Shown piece after piece: positions 36,549 through 38,953 of a stretch of DNA of 38,953 bases. Positions within the stretch are counted from its first letter, which is position 1; each line of letters starts with the position of its first letter. The notes under the pieces are model-generated. The model did no database searches and was not told the origin of the DNA. It worked only from the letters and a program-made list of their open reading frames with translations. The translations under genes and the position numbers were made by a program. Source of the DNA: Stagnimonas sp. Its GTDB lineage: Bacteria; Pseudomonadota; Gammaproteobacteria; Nevskiales; Nevskiaceae. Location: positions 1 to 38,953 of the forward strand of contig JAUSQI010000157.1 of NCBI GenBank assembly GCA_030652575.1. The letters are read 5' to 3'.

Positions 36549-38876
36549 ATGCCCGCGCCGCTGCGTCGATGGCTGCGCGGCATCGCCGCCGTGTTGGCGG
36601 TGCTGGCCGCAGCACTGTTGCTGCTGCGCCTCTGGCCGCATGCGGCGCTGCGCGACCGCATCCCCCTCAGCACCGTGGTGCTGGATCGACACGGTGCCGT
36701 GCTGCGCATCACGCTCGCCAGCGATGCCCAGCTGCGTTTGTGGACGCCACTCGACCAACTGCCGCAGCCCTTGATTGACGCGGTGCTGCTGCACGAAGAC
36801 CAGCATTTCTTCCGGCATCCGGGCGTGAATGCGGTCGCGCTGCTGCGGGCCGCTGTGACCACGGCCAGCGGCGGGCCAACGCTGGGTGCTTCCACCATCA
36901 CCATGCAGCTCGCGCGGTTGTTGCAGCAGCGCAACACTCGCAGCATCGGCGGCAAGCTGGCGCAGATCGGCGACGCGTTGTGGCTGGAGGCGCGCTACAG
37001 CAAGCGCGAGATTCTGGAGGCCTACCTCAACGCCGCACCCTACGGCGGCAACCTGCAAGGCGTGGGTGCGGCGGCGCGGCTTTACTTTGGCAAGGCACCG
37101 CGTGAGCTTGATCTTGCGCAGACGCTCGCGCTTGCCGTGCTGCCGCAAGCGCCCGGCACGCGCACGCCGCGCGGGGTGGAGGGCGACAGCCTGCGCGCTG
37201 CGCGCCTGCGCCTGTTCGCGCGCTGGCGGGCAGCGCACCCAGAGTCCGCTGCGCAAGCCGCACTCGTCGAACGGCCACTGCGATTTGCGCGCGCCACACC
37301 GCCGTTTGAAGCGCCGCATTTCACCACCCTGGTGCTACGCGAGCGTGCTGAAACCGAGCAACACACCACGCTGGATTTGCGCCTGCAAAAGCTGCTGGAA
37401 CGCCGCCTCAAAAGCCACCTCGCCGTGACCAGCCGCGAGGGTGTGAACAACGCCAGCGTGCTGCTGCTCGATACCCGCGACATGGGCGTGCGCGCCTGGC
37501 TCGGCTCCGCCAATTTCTTCGATGCCCGCATCGAAGGCCAAGTGGATGGCCTGCTCGCGCGCCGCTCACCCGGCAGCACGCTCAAGCCGCTGCTGTATGC
37601 GCTGGCAATCGATCAGGGCCTCATCCATCCGCTCACCGTGCTCAAGGATGCACCCAGCTATTTCGGCCCCTACGCGCCAGAGAACAACGACGGCAGTTTC
37701 CTTGGCCCCATCACCGCGCACGATGCCTTGATCCGCTCGCGCAACGTGCCGGCCGTGCAACTCGCCGCGCGCCTGCAAAGCCCAACGCTGTATCGCTTCT
37801 TGAAGAACGCGGGCGTGGCACTGCCCAAAAGCGAGCGGCATTACGGCCTGGCACTCACGCTGGGCGGCGGCGAGGTGTCGCCGGTGGAACTCGCGCAGCT
37901 CTACGCGATGCTGGCCAATCGCGGCGTATTCAAGCCGCTGCAAATCACTGCGAATGCGGCAGTGGCTGATGCGCCGCGCCTGCTCAGCGAAGAAGCCAGC
38001 TTCATGGTGATGGACATCCTGCGCGACAACCCGCGCCCCGACGAAGTGCTGTGGCGGCCGTCGCGCAACCGCATCACGCCCGCGTGGAAAACCGGCACCA
38101 GCTGGGGCTTTCGCGATGCCTGGACGGCGGGCGTGATCGGCCCGTATGTGCTGGTCGTGTGGATGGGCAATTTCGATGGTCGTGCCAATCCCGCGCTGGT
38201 CGGCCTGCACACCGCAGCGCCCTTGTTTTTCGACCTCGCCGACGCCCTGCGCACGGCTGATCCAGACATGGCCGAGCCGATCTTCAGCAACCCACCGCGC
38301 CTCGCCAAAGTGCAGGTCTGCGCCGCCAGCGGCGACCTGCCCAATGTCGACTGCCCGCAGCGCGCGACGACGTGGTTCATCCCCGGCGTGTCGCCGATCA
38401 AGCTCAGCGAAGTGCATCGCCGCGTACGCGTCGATACCCGCACGGGCCGCATCGCCTGCGCCGATGCGCCCGAGAGCGTGGTGAGCGAGGCGGTTTACGA
38501 ATACTGGCCGAGTGACCTCATGCGGCTGTTCGCGCAAGCGGGCATCCCGCGCCGCAAACCGCCCGTTGCGGGTGATTGCCGTAGCGCCAGCCCGGCCAGC
38601 GCCGTGCGCCCGCCGCAAATTGTCTCGCCCATTGCAGGCGTGAGCTACGTGCTGAGGCCCGCCGAACTGGGCGTGAAAACCCTGCCGCTGCAAGCCCACG
38701 CCGATGCCGCCACCCGTGCGCTCTACTGGTTTGCCGATGGCGCGTATCTGGGCAGCAGCGCGCCCGGCGTGGCCTTTGCCTATGCGCCCTCGCATGCGGG
38801 CCGCGTGCAGCTCACGGTAAGTGACGAACGCGGCGGCAGCGATGCGCGGGCGTTGATCGTGCGCTTGGGGGAGTGA
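36549..38876 (+). CDS. pbpC: penicillin-binding protein 1C
   Basis: This 775-residue bifunctional peptidoglycan synthase is anchored by an N-terminal TM span (about 10-28). The glycosyltransferase (GT51) domain shows EDQHFF with E83 and GASTITMQ at 113-120. The transpeptidase domain has SxxK at S343-K346 (SPGSTLKP), SxN at S397-N399 and KTGTS at 514-518, all intact. The C-terminal approximately 90 residues form the biPBP_C domain found in PBP1C. The ATG at 36549 follows a GTG at 36546; GGGG just before is a poor ribosome site, so translation may be coupled to the upstream alpha-2-macroglobulin gene 16 bp away. Confidence 0.96.
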   Translation: MPAPLRRWLRGIAAVLAVLAAALLLLRLWPHAALRDRIPLSTVVLDRHGAVLRITLASDAQLRLWTPLDQLPQPLIDAVLLHEDQHFFRHPGVNAVALLRAAVTTASGGPTLGASTITMQLARLLQQRNTRSIGGKLAQIGDALWLEARYSKREILEAYLNAAPYGGNLQGVGAAARLYFGKAPRELDLAQTLALAVLPQAPGTRTPRGVEGDSLRAARLRLFARWRAAHPESAAQAALVERPLRFARATPPFEAPHFTTLVLRERAETEQHTTLDLRLQKLLERRLKSHLAVTSREGVNNASVLLLDTRDMGVRAWLGSANFFDARIEGQVDGLLARRSPGSTLKPLLYALAIDQGLIHPLTVLKDAPSYFGPYAPENNDGSFLGPITAHDALIRSRNVPAVQLAARLQSPTLYRFLKNAGVALPKSERHYGLALTLGGGEVSPVELAQLYAMLANRGVFKPLQITANAAVADAPRLLSEEASFMVMDILRDNPRPDEVLWRPSRNRITPAWKTGTSWGFRDAWTAGVIGPYVLVVWMGNFDGRANPALVGLHTAAPLFFDLADALRTADPDMAEPIFSNPPRLAKVQVCAASGDLPNVDCPQRATTWFIPGVSPIKLSEVHRRVRVDTRTGRIACADAPESVVSEAVYEYWPSDLMRLFAQAGIPRRKPPVAGDCRSASPASAVRPPQIVSPIAGVSYVLRPAELGVKTLPLQAHADAATRALYWFADGAYLGSSAPGVAFAYAPSHAGRVQLTVSDERGGSDARALIVRLGE

Positions 38877-38883
38877 TAGCGCA

Positions 38884-38914
38884 TGGCCCAGATCACATCT
38901 GGCCACGGCCTTTT
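38884..38914 (+). terminator. candidate terminator after pbpC
   Basis: TGGCCCAGAT (38884-38893) pairs with ATCTGGCCA (38897-38905), with one bulged C and a CAC loop. A four-T run follows at 38911-38914, six bases past the stem. The distance and short T run make it a weak terminator. Confidence 0.4.
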
Positions 38915-38943
38915 GTAGGGTGGGCAAAGCGAAGCGTGCCCAC
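38915..38943. repeat. REP-like palindromic repeat unit
   Basis: GTGGGCA (38920-38926) and TGCCCAC (38937-38943) flank a 10-base loop (AAGCGAAGCG), preceded by GTAGG. This GTAGGGTGGGC...GCCCAC pattern is a familiar interspersed intergenic sequence in many proteobacterial genomes. It may continue beyond the window edge. Only one copy was noticed here, so repeat status rests on general knowledge. Confidence 0.5.
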
Positions 38944-38953
38944 TCGGCATTTG

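Overview
The window looks like a chromosomal segment of a high-GC gammaproteobacterium. The main support is the minus-strand run lptD-surA-pdxA-rsmA(ksgA) with apaH further along the same strand, the amgK-murU pair divergent from lptD, and a yfhM/pbpC-type pair. A Nevskiales/Solimonadaceae-like or Pseudomonas-like relative is my guess, not something the sequence proves. Coding density is very high. No tRNA, rRNA, CRISPR array, transposase or integrase was seen, and no gene-free stretch reaches 300 bp.

Layout: (1) 1-4358, plus strand: a secreted YCF48-type beta-propeller protein followed by a large MMPL/RND exporter, with an 18-bp perfect palindrome upstream and a bidirectional terminator after it. 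(2) 4468-5301, minus strand: apaH. (3) 5459-16316, plus strand: a complete Tad (tight adherence) pilus locus in the order flp, tadV, tadE, cpaB/rcpC, cpaC/rcpA, tadZ, tadA, tadB, tadC, tadD, a small DUF3613-like secreted protein, tadG. It is followed at 16379-19465 by a membrane PAS-GGDEF protein with a catalytically degenerate EAL-like tail. (4) 19470-24841, minus strand: rsmA, pdxA, surA and lptD, with start/stop overlaps between the first three. (5) 24944-26592, plus strand: amgK and murU (MurNAc recycling). (6) 26713-29979: a 1088-residue exported BNR/Asp-box propeller protein with a GlyGly-CTERM-like tail, closed by a very strong terminator. (7) 30084-38876: an OsmC-family protein, a membrane-anchored bacterial alpha-2-macroglobulin with a CTEQ thioester motif, and penicillin-binding protein 1C, ending in a hairpin and a REP-like palindrome.

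How the parts fit: lptD/surA build the outer membrane, amgK/murU recycle cell-wall sugar, and pbpC with the alpha-2-macroglobulin form the periplasmic repair and defence pair. The Tad genes form a surface pilus whose neighbouring GGDEF protein suggests c-di-GMP control. The clearest architectural observation is that the plus-strand Tad/GGDEF block lies exactly between rsmA and apaH, which in many gammaproteobacteria sit in one operon (with apaG between them). This suggests that a Tad island split that operon. The least explained gene is the GlyGly-CTERM propeller protein. The TadZ with no canonical Walker A, the dead EAL domain and the cysteine-flanked alpha-2-macroglobulin are further points worth checking.
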